Shown here in pieces: positions 50,538 through 62,601 of a DNA stretch of 64,000 nt (its first letter is position 1; the number at the start of each line of letters is the position of its first letter). The notes under the pieces were generated by a model. The model made no database searches. It was given only the letters and a program-made list of their open reading frames with translations, and had not been told where the DNA came from. Source of the stretch: Galerina marginata (Eukaryota > Basidiomycota > Agaricomycetes > Agaricales > Galerinaceae); contig JAECYW010000001.1 of the NCBI GenBank assembly GCA_023014335.1, positions 1,426,001 to 1,490,000 on the forward strand. The letters run 5' to 3'. A program made the position numbers and the translations under genes.

Positions 50538-52339
50538 ATGGGCAACATGCGACTTGAAACTATCCTTCTCATTCTTGCTTTTTGCTTTCCATGCATTCGA
50601 GCCGAGGCCTCTTCGGTCCCTCGCGATAGCCAACGTTTCAAAAGAACCCCATATATCATTACGATCTTGGTACTGGTTTTTCTGCTGGTCCTTTTGTTTG
50701 CAGCGAAGTGGACCTTTGTCGCTCGCCGCCGCACAAGACGAGATAAATACAGTAATTGGAAAGTCTCCCTGCTTTTGAGGTCGCGAGGCATTTGGCAGGA
50801 TGATCTGTCGACTTCTTCGGTGAATCTCTGCGACCATTCAGCGACCACGAGTAGGACATCTGGAAAATCCGCTTTTTTGGTTGGGCTTCTGGGCTCTCCT
50901 TCATGGGAAACAAGATATTCGGCTGTCGTAGACAATGTCCCTGTACGGGTCTCTATCTCTTACAAGTCCCCTTCTCCGAGTTATCTCCCCCGATTCAACC
51001 ATCAATCGACAACTAGGCCAGGCAGGAACAGCGACGGGTACTCTGCAACTGGCTCACCTCCTTGCAATTCACTGGGACGTAAAGCAGGATATTCAGTCGA
51101 GCCTTCGACTCCTGGTCTCGAAGTGTGTAGGTATTCTCGGGCAATGGCACCTAGAAGCGTAAACCGCCCAGGAGTCTTTGACAGTGCGATCGATTCAGAT
51201 AATTTTTCTTGGAGATCAGATATCTTTTCTGGCGATGATCCAGCTGACCCGGCAGACTCGTCGACCCTCGGAAGGACAGGAACTCAGTTATCAGTGAAAC
51301 TCCCGGTTTCTCTCCTTCCATCCAGCATAACTCCTCCAGACCCTGTATTCATTGTCCGTCGAAGACCGGACAAGTCGTCTGTTCTAATGAATAATCTAAA
51401 AAGAGGACTGATAGCCAGAGCATACCAATCGAATCACTTGCATGGGCTTTGCGTCCCGTGCAAAACGCCCGATGTCGGTCAGGCCATCCCATCCTATGGC
51501 GACGATACCATTAGTGCAACCAACCCTCCATCTGTGACACACTTAAACCTGCACGCCGGGCTGCTAGTAGGCTCTCATCCGACTCCTGTAGAGGGAGTAT
51601 CGATCACTGGCAACACCTCTGGCTGTGGGGATCTGCTTCCTACGAAAACTGTTAAACGTCCACCAGCAGTTCCATCAGAGGGAGATAGGACGAGTCGCAG
51701 CCCAAAGGTCGGCCCTTCACCATTGCGGACGATGTTTCTTCCTTTCCAACGTGATGACCCCAAGGAATGCAATGCGAATTCGACTATCGAGGTGTCTGGT
51801 AAATGCGACCATCTGCCTTACTGCTATCCTGGTAGCGCTGGCATGAGCGAACCTGAAAAGTCGTTGCTTCTCTTTGCTAAACAATTCTGCGACACACAGG
51901 ATACCACGAGCTTGAAAGTCTCCTCCCATCCGATCCACGAAATCAAGCTATCTCCTAATACCAGACCCTCTCGAAAGGTCAACAAGGATCGGTCTGACAA
52001 TCTTGTTGCTCTACTCGACGAACTAGTTCAAGAAACCAGAGCATGGGATGAAAGCCTCTTCGTGGATCATAACTTCAAGGCCATGATAGACAGTTCCAAA
52101 TCGTCCGACGTCGTTCGACCACGCAATCGAGTGAAAGGATGGAGGTCGTCGAGGACTCGGAGACGTCACGCATCATTTGTTTATCTGGAAGATATACCAG
52201 AAATAGACGGTAAGGAGTATATGCGAATGTCACGAGTACCGCTTACCTACCCCGTTGTGCAGTCACTGAAATTACTCTAGAGGAGAATGAGCAGGACTTG
52301 CGCTCTCATTGGTCTGACGAAGAAGACTTTCAACAGTGA
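50538..52339 (+). CDS. single-pass membrane protein of unknown function
   Basis: I recognise no family. Residues 1-22 look like a signal peptide (MGNMRLETILLILAFCFPCI), then a short luminal part. A strong membrane helix follows at about residues 38-57 (YIITILVLVFLLVLLFAAKW) with a basic stop-transfer RRRTRRDK. The remaining 500 residues are predicted cytosolic and low in order, rich in Ser, Pro and Arg (SPSPSYLPRF, SPPDPVFIVRRRPDKSS-like text), with one helical acidic patch DNLVALLDELVQETRAWDES. Most is one exon, 50538-52209. An intron 52210-52280 (GTAAGG...CTCTAG) splices to an acidic end, EENEQDLRSHWSDEEDFQQ, stopping at 52339. Without splicing translation would stop at 52280. Its topology resembles fungal cell-surface or sensor-like proteins, but that is inference. 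Confidence 0.7.
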
Positions 52340-52666
52340 GTAGTGTACATACATCTGTTTTCTTGAGTGCGGTATCTATGTTGATCATCACCATTTTACC
52401 ATTTAGAATGGTCGGAACTGCTCTTTGAACCTCAAGATAAACGACCTTTGCGGACAGGCGGATACTCATCACTTTCAGCGACTCCTCAATTCCCTCGTTC
52501 AGAGGTTGTTTTTGCAAATCTACATTAAGGTACAAAAAAACTCGCGTACTCTGCGCACTATAGTCTATATCAGTCAATGATGTGATTCTACAACCGATTA
52601 ATAAAAACTCTCATATCCGTCTCAAAGCAAGCCCTGCGAGGCAATGGCATGCTCGGCTGCTAAGGC
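52340..52666. other. convergent intergenic gap
   Basis: About 330 bases between the stop of the membrane-protein gene and the stop of ORC4, expected to hold both 3' UTRs. No gene is seen. Confidence 0.4.
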
Positions 52667-55005
52667 TCACTGTGCTTTATTGAGCCATTTTTTCAGGTTG
52701 ACCTGTCCCGATTTCTCGACTATTTTCTTCACAACATCTCTTTCCAATGCACAGCGGTGCTTCACAAACTCCTTTGACGCATTGAAGGAGGGGCCTGCGA
52801 CATGTACAAATACATTAGAGGCCGTCAGACTTTCAAAAGCCTGCAAGTAACTGTCATAAGATGTTAATTTAGAACAGTAAGGGCAACTTACGCTCATCAA
52901 GACTTCGCGGGTGCATCGCACCATTCCAATGCTACCACCGTTAACTTGAACCGGTGCTGACATTGAAGCTCGGAGCTGATCTCGGAAAGTATCAAAGAGC
53001 ATTTCAAATGTAAAGGTAGGATGGCCCCCTGTATTGATGTGCACACTGGCAATCAACAGACAGGTTGATGGGTAAGGGAGGGCTGCCAAAAAAAAATCAA
53101 ATTCACACTCGTGGCTTGGGGCGATAAACGACGGACCGGTGAAATTAAGAGTAGCAAGCCGAGATCGTTGTGACTCAACGGAGGTTGCGACCAATTTATA
53201 AGAAAGGTAAGGTCGATGTACATTTAATTGCAGCACGGAGCTTGCCTGAGCAAACGTTAAGGGGGCATACTCAGATATCGGAAGTGCAAGCTTACCAAGA
53301 TTCGATGTATGACCATGGGATCCTTTGAAAGGCTGAAAGTTTCCTTGAAGATGCCCAAGACGTCTTCGTCAGCAAGGAAGTTTTCAACACTGGATGTCCA
53401 TCGACCGTTCCATTGTTCACTATGTTCTGTACCCTCCGCCAACGTCGAGAGTTGGAGAATGTTTCTGATGTCGGTCAGGCAACTCTGGAAACTGCTAGAT
53501 GGTGAAGTTCGTATTATCCTTCCGGAAAAGCGACTTTTCACCCTTTTTTCCAGAAGCTGAATGGTGTCCAGTCGCGAGGTAATCCCGATGACCGCAATAC
53601 CCCGATTTTCTGCGCTCGCACGACAATTTTGCACTGTATCAAGGAGGCAATATAACAAAGACTGACGTGGGTGAAGGGCGAATCGGTCAAATGCATCAAG
53701 TATCACAATTACTGGTCGCTTAAGGGTTAAAAGGGCGGGAATCAAAGCATGAAGATGTGAGAAAGGTGGAAGAGACACTGGAGAATCTCCAGATTCCGCA
53801 TTCGAGCCCTTTGGCCCATCAAGAAATGGGTTATCGTCCTCTTGATCGGTTTCCGGCAAAGGATTGGACGGAACATTCTCCAAGTCGGAGAGAAGAGAAG
53901 AACCAGTTTGCTGAAAAAGTTGAAAGGCGATTTCTCGCAATGCATGCCTATCTGAGTGTTGCACCCATCCAGAAAGACGGAGCACAATCGGGTTGGTCGA
54001 AGTGTTTTCAAGACAAGCTTCAATCATCTGAGCAGAGTGAGATATCGAAGCGGGAATAAAGTCAAACCCATACATACTCGAGATTTTCCACTTCCACGTG
54101 GGCCAAGTAGTAGGCAGCTATTGCCTTCGGCTCGTCCAATAGAGCCGTCGATTAGGTCTGTCAGCTGCCGAGCTGCCATGTCGTTGACGGAAGGCGGCCG
54201 TTTACTATCGACGGAAGTAGGCATTGAGCATCGCAAGGATCTTATAATTGCGCGTTTTTGAGCATCGAGACAAGAGTGGAGACATCCTGGCAGAGAACCT
54301 GATATTTCGGGCTGTGAAATTTGTTTCATGGGGATAGCTGGCTTCGATTGCTGGGAACTAGGAAGAGGAGGGGAGAATGCTCTAATGCTTCTCCTTATAG
54401 GTGTGTTTATAACAACCTCCACTGTCGTGGTGGCAGGTTGTGGTTGTTGACAAACAGCATTATTCGATGCTGCCAAGCTACTCTCTTGATCAAAGGACTG
54501 GTTCACATTGGTGCCTGATTTCGCAGACGAAGGCTGCACATCGGTTGTGTCGTCTAAAGTGGTGTTATCGTGGAGGGACATGCAGCATTACGATTACTGT
54601 ACCTGCTGTTGATGACTTCTTTCCCGGTGGCCGACCTCTACGGACCCATGTTTTTGTATCGGGTACGGCCCAACACTTGGGGTCATTTTTGGAGAGGTTC
54701 TGACCTAGATTTGTTTCGTTGGAAAAGATGTGATCGTCGGCCGGGTCTTGACCTCGAGAAGAAATCTTGGTTGAAAGCCGCGTTTGAGAAATGTCTTCAC
54801 TGTCTGCTGCTTCACTGCTAGACAGGTTGTCTATCTTTGCTGGGGCCGCATTGGGATGGGGAGGGGGCTTAAGCTCGGCGCGTCGGGATGCAATGTTATC
54901 GAGTGGAGTTGGATTCGAAATAACAGTACGACCTGAGCGAAGCAGTCTTTTGGTCGCAGGTGAATCCTCAACAGCGGCAGTGGAACGTTTCCTTTTCAAC
55001 GTCAT
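52667..55005 (-). CDS. ORC4: origin recognition complex subunit 4, with AT-hook
   Basis: ORC4 is an AAA+ subunit of the complex that marks replication origins and loads MCM. The N-terminus is a long disordered extension starting MTLKRKRSTAAVEDSPATKR. It contains one AT-hook core, RRGRPPGKK, just before an intron that joins STA to DDTTDVQPSSAKSG. The AAA+ domain has the Walker A GPRGSGKSR, preceded by GNSCLLL. It continues with NPIVLRLSGWVQHSDRHALR, the Walker B-like VIVILDAFDRFALHPRQSLL, IAVIGITSRLDTIQLLEKRV and KSRFSGRIIR. The C-terminal winged-helix part ends VKKIVEKSGQVNLKKWLNKA. ILDAFDRFA and LEKRVKSRFS are diagnostic of ORC4. The extension is short compared with the nine-hook S. pombe protein but keeps one hook. 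Confidence 0.93.
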
Positions 55006-55226
55006 GGTGCACACGAGAGTTACCTTTTGGTTACCTTTGCACAAGGTAATACTTAGAATACTCTACAACGCGACTCGTCACGTCATGTGACCGTTAACAG
55101 AGTCGGTTTTTTTTGTTTTGTTTGTAAAAGAGTGTAACCACTTGTAGCGCGGTACAGATTGCATAGTCCACGAAATGAACATACAGAACCAAAAAGATAA
55201 TTATTTATATACGATCGAAAGAAAGG

Positions 55227-57190
<1,964 letters not shown>

Positions 57191-57431
57191 TGCGTGGTCA
57201 ATTCATAGCAACCGTGGAAGAAGGTGTAACATGTAACTGCAAATATTCCCTTTATGATCGCGATCAAAAGTGTGCTGGTACAACAATTCCAAAAGAATCC
57301 TTACAAAACGCCAGGCATCTTGACTGAAACGCTTGAAGTAGCGGCAAAACGTATTTACCCTATGCATTGACTTTCTCCAAGGCTCAGATATACAGTTGTG
57401 ACATTGATATAAAGAATAAAGACAGGGAAAA

Positions 57432-58759
57432 TCAACGTGACGGATACCATTCGTTCTGATTCGTACTATACATACTGTCCCGCGCTGGGTCACTCGAATA
57501 TTGAGAGAATCGGTTGATGTCAGCTGCTGCATGGCGTGGCGTGTTTGGAATGGGATAGTTAGTTATGGGCCTTGAACTCGGTGCCTGCCAAAGAGATTGT
57601 CGAGGAGTATTTGACACGAATTGCTGTAGGTTCCTCGGTGGGAGATCAATATTGTAGAACTGAGGCTGCTGAACAGGCCGTAGATGTGGCGATTGATTAT
57701 ACGAAGGGCTAAATTAGGTCATTAGGCAACTAATGACTGTAAAGGCCAGCATCACACTTACGCTGCGTATACCTCTCCCTGAAAGGACCTCACGGCAGTC
57801 GGATCCATTTGGGCAGACACGGCTGAGCTGAAGAATTCATGAGCTCGTATCGTTATTCCTTAACTTAGAGATGCGTACTTGTAAAAAGAGTGCGGGTCAT
57901 ATCGAGCATTGACTTTCGCTGGAGACCTCGGTATCGTTGGCATAGACTGAGTGGCTTTCCCGTAAGCCACCGACGGATTGAACTGCACCTGGGGCCCGGA
58001 AGGCGTGTAAATGGAATCGGGTCGAGGAGAATAGCTACTTGCAGGCCGTTCTTGGAGCATAATTTGATGTCGAGGGGCTTCCACGGGCAATGTTTGTCGA
58101 GGTGAAATTGGTTGAGATATATGGTAGTATGGGTCATAATGCGTATTCCGTTGGATATCTGCCTGCCAGTTCTCTCGAGAGGTTGACTCGATGTTCGAGG
58201 CAGAGGCGAAAGATGATCGGCCTGCAAACGACAGAGGTGACGCTGAACGAGAGTCCCGTGTTCTCTCTTGCTCGTGCGTTGCTACTCTTTGACCACGGTA
58301 TTCGTCGAGAAAAAGGTTTATTGGGTCCCTACTGGAGGCCGCATAGCTCGGCTCATCGTAAGCGGGTTGAGGCAAGGGGGAGGAGGGCCCCGCCTCGGAA
58401 TTATACAGATGATCATATTTCGGTTGGGATTTCTTCTCAATCCGCAAAGGCACGATGGTTGGAAGTTTATCGAGGGAAGATTTATCATTCCCAGGCTGTG
58501 TGATTGGGTGACGATCTGGGGATGTGCCCAGGTAATTCGAAGATGACGAGATGGAAGAAGGATTTTTGACACTGTTAAGTGTCGGATTCGACGGGACTGC
58601 AGAGACATTGTCAAAAGCAGCTGGGTCATAGAGCTCCCAACCGTCTTGGTCGATTCTGGGAGATGAGGTAACGATGGATATGTCTGTCGCTCGGGAGATC
58701 TTTTGATCGAACTCCTGTTCAGAATACGCTGGAGGGGGAGGAAGGTAATCAGCATCCAT
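57432..58759 (-). CDS. PPAY-motif disordered protein of unknown function
   Basis: I recognise no domain. The first exon starts MDADYLPPPPAYSEQEFDQK, giving a PPAY motif that WW domains (for example of Rsp5/Nedd4 ubiquitin ligases) could bind. The rest is Ser/Pro/Tyr/Gln-rich and probably disordered (RIDQDGWELYDPAAFDNVSA, SPRQTLPVEAPRHQIMLQER). Short exons follow at the 3' end (SAVSAQMDPTAVRSFQGEVY; then NLQQFVSNTPRQSLWQ), ending SMYSTNQNEWYPSR at 57432. The frame is open upstream to 58813 with a hydrophobic stretch (MLLSLLLPFLFTTQNLIS) before this ATG. The start at 58759 is chosen because it puts the PPAY motif at the N-terminus, but a signal-peptide start at 58813 cannot be excluded. It lies behind the NDR kinase on the same strand. 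Confidence 0.7.
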
Positions 58760-59285
58760 GCTTATCAAGTTTTGGGTGGTGAAGAGGAAGGGAAGCAGAA
58801 GAGAAAGCAACATCCTATTATAATGTCATGGTGGCATGCACTGCTTTGCGGTTCCTGGGCGTTAATTCCCCAAACGGCAATGTGATCCTTTGCCGCATCG
58901 CTCCGAGTCCCAAAGGCATGTTTACTCTTATCTCCTCAGTGCAGAAACATGGTTCCAGCGTTGAGAACTTCAGCTCAGAATAAGTGTCTGAATTATATAT
59001 TGGTCTATCAGGAATTTGGGGCCACCGATAATACTCGATATATTAGGGTCGTAGTTGGAGTGCGTTCAAACCTTACAAACCCCCGTGCTTCATGGAACCC
59101 CACTTGTGTTCCTAGAATGGCTCACCGTCTGCCGTCCTGGACTTCCATTGGCTCCGGGCGCCAGGTCCGAAATACCCTCTTCAAGCAAGTCGCTCAACCA
59201 GCGACAGTGTGCTAAAAGGGTCTTGGCTGAGATTCCAATAGCCTAGAATTTTCAATATCACTCTTGCTTTCTCACTTTACTGATT
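58760..59285. other. intergenic gap, PPAY protein to PDK
   Basis: About 525 bases with the promoter of the PPAY-motif gene and the 3' UTR of the kinase gene. A plus-strand frame at 58949-59215 is open but has no family support. Confidence 0.35.
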
Positions 59286-61157
59286 TCAAACTTCAATTCC
59301 CTCTAGGTTTGTTCCCTGCAACCCAGTGAGAAACACCAGAAATTGTTCTGTAGAAAGACGTACCAATTTCGGAAGACGCAAATATACGTCAGTTCCTGTG
59401 AAAAAAGGATGCGTTAGGAAAGCACAGGACGGGCGTGAATTAGTTTACCCCAACCATCCAAAGATATTAAATCTAGCGTTCCGTCGAAATATCTGCCCTG
59501 GTGTAAGATTACTCTTCCCCGAAAAGTCAAAGACATACGGACGTTGCATAGATATAACTCATCGGCAATCCAATGCCAATCCTAGACTGAAAAATCTGTT
59601 TCGCTTTATCTGGGGTAGGGGATTCCTGAGCTGTGGTCTTGTTCCAGCTTCCAACCTGTTCATCAACTGTACCCCGCAGACCATGTTCACTCAAACTTGC
59701 TGTGCGAAGTGCGCCTAGCCGAGAATCTTCCAATCTTGTGGCATTCCTCACGTGAGAAAAAGATAAAAGATCAGAGGGCTTGAAGACTTGACTGCGGGAG
59801 CCTCGCAATCCTCCACCTGGAAGCGTAAGATGTAGGTCGGCACGTTGTTAGACGTCTTACCTTGATCACTGATTCGAATCCCTACATCATGCTCCCCAGC
59901 TACTATTGTTACTTGTATTGGAGGCAGGTATGATTCATTTTGGTGTTTGATGTAGGTCGCTCGCATTGACTACAGTCCCATTAGCTCTGCTGGGGATTGT
60001 GGGCAGGCATGTTTAGGGCCTACATTTTTCAATAGTTCAAATATGATATACCTGAAAACTTATGCTCAGCTGAACAGCATGTTGGAAGTCGACCAAAAAA
60101 AAACCCCGTACTCAAGATGTTCACGAATGTATGCAAAGCTTGTATTGGTGTGTCCATCGATCTGGACTTCGGGGCGTTGCGGGAGATTGCTATGTCCTGA
60201 CGAATTGGTGGGCCAGAGGGGGCTTTCTCTCAAGAGTTTGGCGCAGTGTTCGACAGTGCGCTTGACGCTGAGCCCTGTGAAAATGACACCCACGTGCGGC
60301 TCTCCATTGGTCACTCGCCCACGGCCAGAAAAGCTCTCCGAAAGTGCGATATGATGTTCGGCCAAAACGCGACGAGAGATTCGAGATACTAACATACGGC
60401 GCATAAATGAATCAAGCATGTCAGGTGGTAGATATGGTGAAGAAAGTGACAGCCCAAGAGAGAGATTTGGGATGACTGGAGCACTATTAAACAATCAGCG
60501 TCAGAAATGACATATGAATTGTTGATCTTTCTCAACTGTTCGTTTAAAAGAGTAGAAACGAAGTCACAGAATGTCTCATTTTCTGCAATCGTGGTGATTG
60601 GTGGGTATCGTCGAAACCTGGCGGTATTGGTAAAGGAGAGTAATAGCATTGGAGGAAAAAAACGGACTTCTCGAATGCAGACCAGTAAAGCTGTACACAA
60701 GGTCACGAACGCAAATGCTTATTGAACTTATATATGACGAACCTCATACACTTTGGCAACACCCTCCTGGGTAACGACTACATAAGGCAAAGCTTGAAGG
60801 TCCCGCAACCGGTGAGCAATCCGAACAGGCAATTCCGTTCTGACATAGTTGGCACTCTGGAAAGATAAATCAAATAATGTACTTCAGGCAGCAGGAAGTC
60901 ATTTACCTTGATCAATCGTTCTTCGTTCATGTGTCGTCCAAAATAGACCTAGAGGTATTTGCGTGATCATTTGGGAGGCCAAGGGACATGGTGCTACTCA
61001 CAAGCTGCCGCAAAGTCAACCTCTTTGCCTCCTTTGACGCGTACAATTCTAGTTGCCTGTTCTGATAGAAATGGAGGGCCGTTGATTCATGACGAACTGC
61101 GTGGCATATCTTAACTCCAGAAACGAAAGGTAGGTGTCCATTTCCCAACTTCAACAT
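59286..61157 (-). CDS. mitochondrial pyruvate dehydrogenase kinase-type protein (PDK/BCKDK)
   Basis: These GHKL-fold kinases phosphorylate and switch off the E1 subunit of pyruvate or branched-chain dehydrogenase complexes in the mitochondrial matrix. The start is MLKLGNGHLPFVSGVKIC, a possible targeting segment. The regulatory helical domain has EAKRLTLRQL, FGRHMNEERLIKSANYVRTE, LPVRIAHRLRDLQALPYVVV, RYPPITTIAENETFCDFVST, DMLDSFMRRMLVSRISRRVL and AEHHIALS. The ATP domain has VTIVAGEHDVGIRISDQG (G1 box), FSHVRNATRLEDSRLG and GIGLPMSYIYA (G2 box). It continues RYFDGTLDLISLDGWGTDVY, LRLPKLGTNLEGIEV and stops at 59286. Many small exons are present. Whether the substrate is the pyruvate or the branched-chain complex is not decided by what I can see. 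An ATG at 61196 in frame is an alternative start. Confidence 0.9.
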
Positions 61158-61432
61158 GCTGCTACTGGGCCGAAAGTAGCATGAATTTTGTTGCAAGAAG
61201 TTGTTTGCAACGGTGCAACCAAGAAAAGATAGCGAACAGAATCAGGGTCGCTTGACTGGCATCCATACACTCAGTGTCGTCGTAGGAAGACCCGGACAAG
61301 GGTCACATCTGCAACGATTTGAGATTACATAAGGTATCAATTCGGCCGTAAAGCCGAATGCAAGCCGAATGCCCTGTTCAAGTTCAAACTTCAAAGCTAT
61401 CAAATTGTGATAACTGATTTTTTGATTGATTT

Positions 61433-62471
61433 CTACAAGAGACCCTCTGAACGAAGGGCACCCATAATTAAGAAAGCCGATCTCTGATCTCTGTCCACTC
61501 CGACCCAGTCCCCTTGTCTCCAGTCCGTGATATCATTACTGTCCCAGGCGTAAGGATCGTTGTCTTGTGCGTCTGGATCCACATTTTTTGTCCCTTTTCC
61601 CTCTTCTTCTCGATCCCATAATACATCTTCCCACTGAGCATCGCTAATAGTCACTGCAACTGTTTTAGCGTCTCTAATATTCGGCAGGATGGAAGTTAGT
61701 AAATTGGAGAGTAACTCAGATGTTCCGTCGGCTATCGCAGAATGAAAGACAGGAAGAGGGAGGTATTCTGCCTGCCATTGAAATATTAAGCACAGGTATA
61801 AGACTATAACGAGAAGGTGCTACCTCTAGAAGCATTCCTTTAATTCCACCACCAGCTAAAATGACATTGCCAATCCGAACCAACCAATCAGTACCAATGG
61901 CAAAAGTCTGGCCGTCAATAAGTAATTGCTGTCCACCACCCAGTTGGGTTTTTGGCCCAGTGCTTGACGAAGTCTGCCGAACTGAGATCCACCGCGCCTT
62001 TATTTGGTCCAACAGCTGTTCCAGCCCTCCTGGAGGTTTGAGAGTGAGAAATGTATTCCTGTAATGTGAAGGGCTCTGCAGATATGCTGCTTCCTGGCCA
62101 GGTGGGGCAGCAGCCAGCACATCTGCTCTACTAGGAGCTGCTGGGTCCTCCAGTAAGATGAAGACATTTTCATCCAGTGTCAGAGCGTACATGTTCCGTT
62201 CAGATGGAACATGGGACCCAGGTATTTGACCTAGTGAAGAACGGTAGGACTTGACAGACAGGAGCCATCTGCCACGATACTGCGCCTACACCCAGACCAG
62301 TGAGATAACTAACTTATGGTGTCTATCAACTCACATTGTGATTGACGAGAAGGTTTTCCCGGACCAATGAAATGCCACTACCAGGGGCATTTAGCCAACG
62401 GGCCAATCTAAACAAGATATCAAATACATTGGATTAAATATTGGAAAGGAATCAAACCCGGTAAAGCCCAT
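61433..62471 (-). CDS. MED20: Mediator complex subunit 20 (Med20/TRFP/Srb2)
   Basis: Med20 is part of the Mediator head module, with Med18 and Med8, bridging activators and RNA polymerase II. The first exon is short: MGFTG, spliced to LARWLNAPGSGISLVRENLL and then to GRWLLSVKSYRSSLGQIPGS. The middle has NMYALTLDENVFILLEDPAA, then SHYRNTFLTLKPPGGLEQLL and GQQLLIDGQTFAIGTDWLVR. The end has IGNVILAGGGIKGMLLE, AEYLPLPVFHSAIADG, and a disordered acidic tail ending FLIMGALRSEGLL. MGFTGL and GTDWLVRIGNV are diagnostic of Med20/TRFP. A second ATG in another frame (62515) does not splice in phase, so 62471 is chosen. Confidence 0.92.
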
Positions 62472-62601
62472 CAAGAGTTTTATTTGAGTGGTGAATTTGA
62501 AGGTAAGTCATGTCTACATAATTAGACACTGACCCTTTCACACACTCACTGATCGGGCTTCCAATACTCTTTTTTTCGTCTTGGCCTCTATGCACAATAG
62601 A
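62472..62601. promoter_or_regulatory. divergent promoter, MED20 / SPB4
   Basis: A 130-base gap separates two divergent start codons, MED20 at 62471 (minus) and the helicase at 62602 (plus). Both transcripts must begin in or beyond it. No clear TATA box is seen. Confidence 0.45.

Noticed and set aside
59326..59718. 130-codon plus-strand frame
   Set aside because: It runs antisense to the last exons of the PDK-type kinase, whose splice sites and family motifs are clear.
59860..59900. Possible tRNA T-arm (GATTCGAATCC)
   Set aside because: No matching acceptor stem or anticodon arm, and the site lies in the PDK-type coding exon encoding GIRISDQ.
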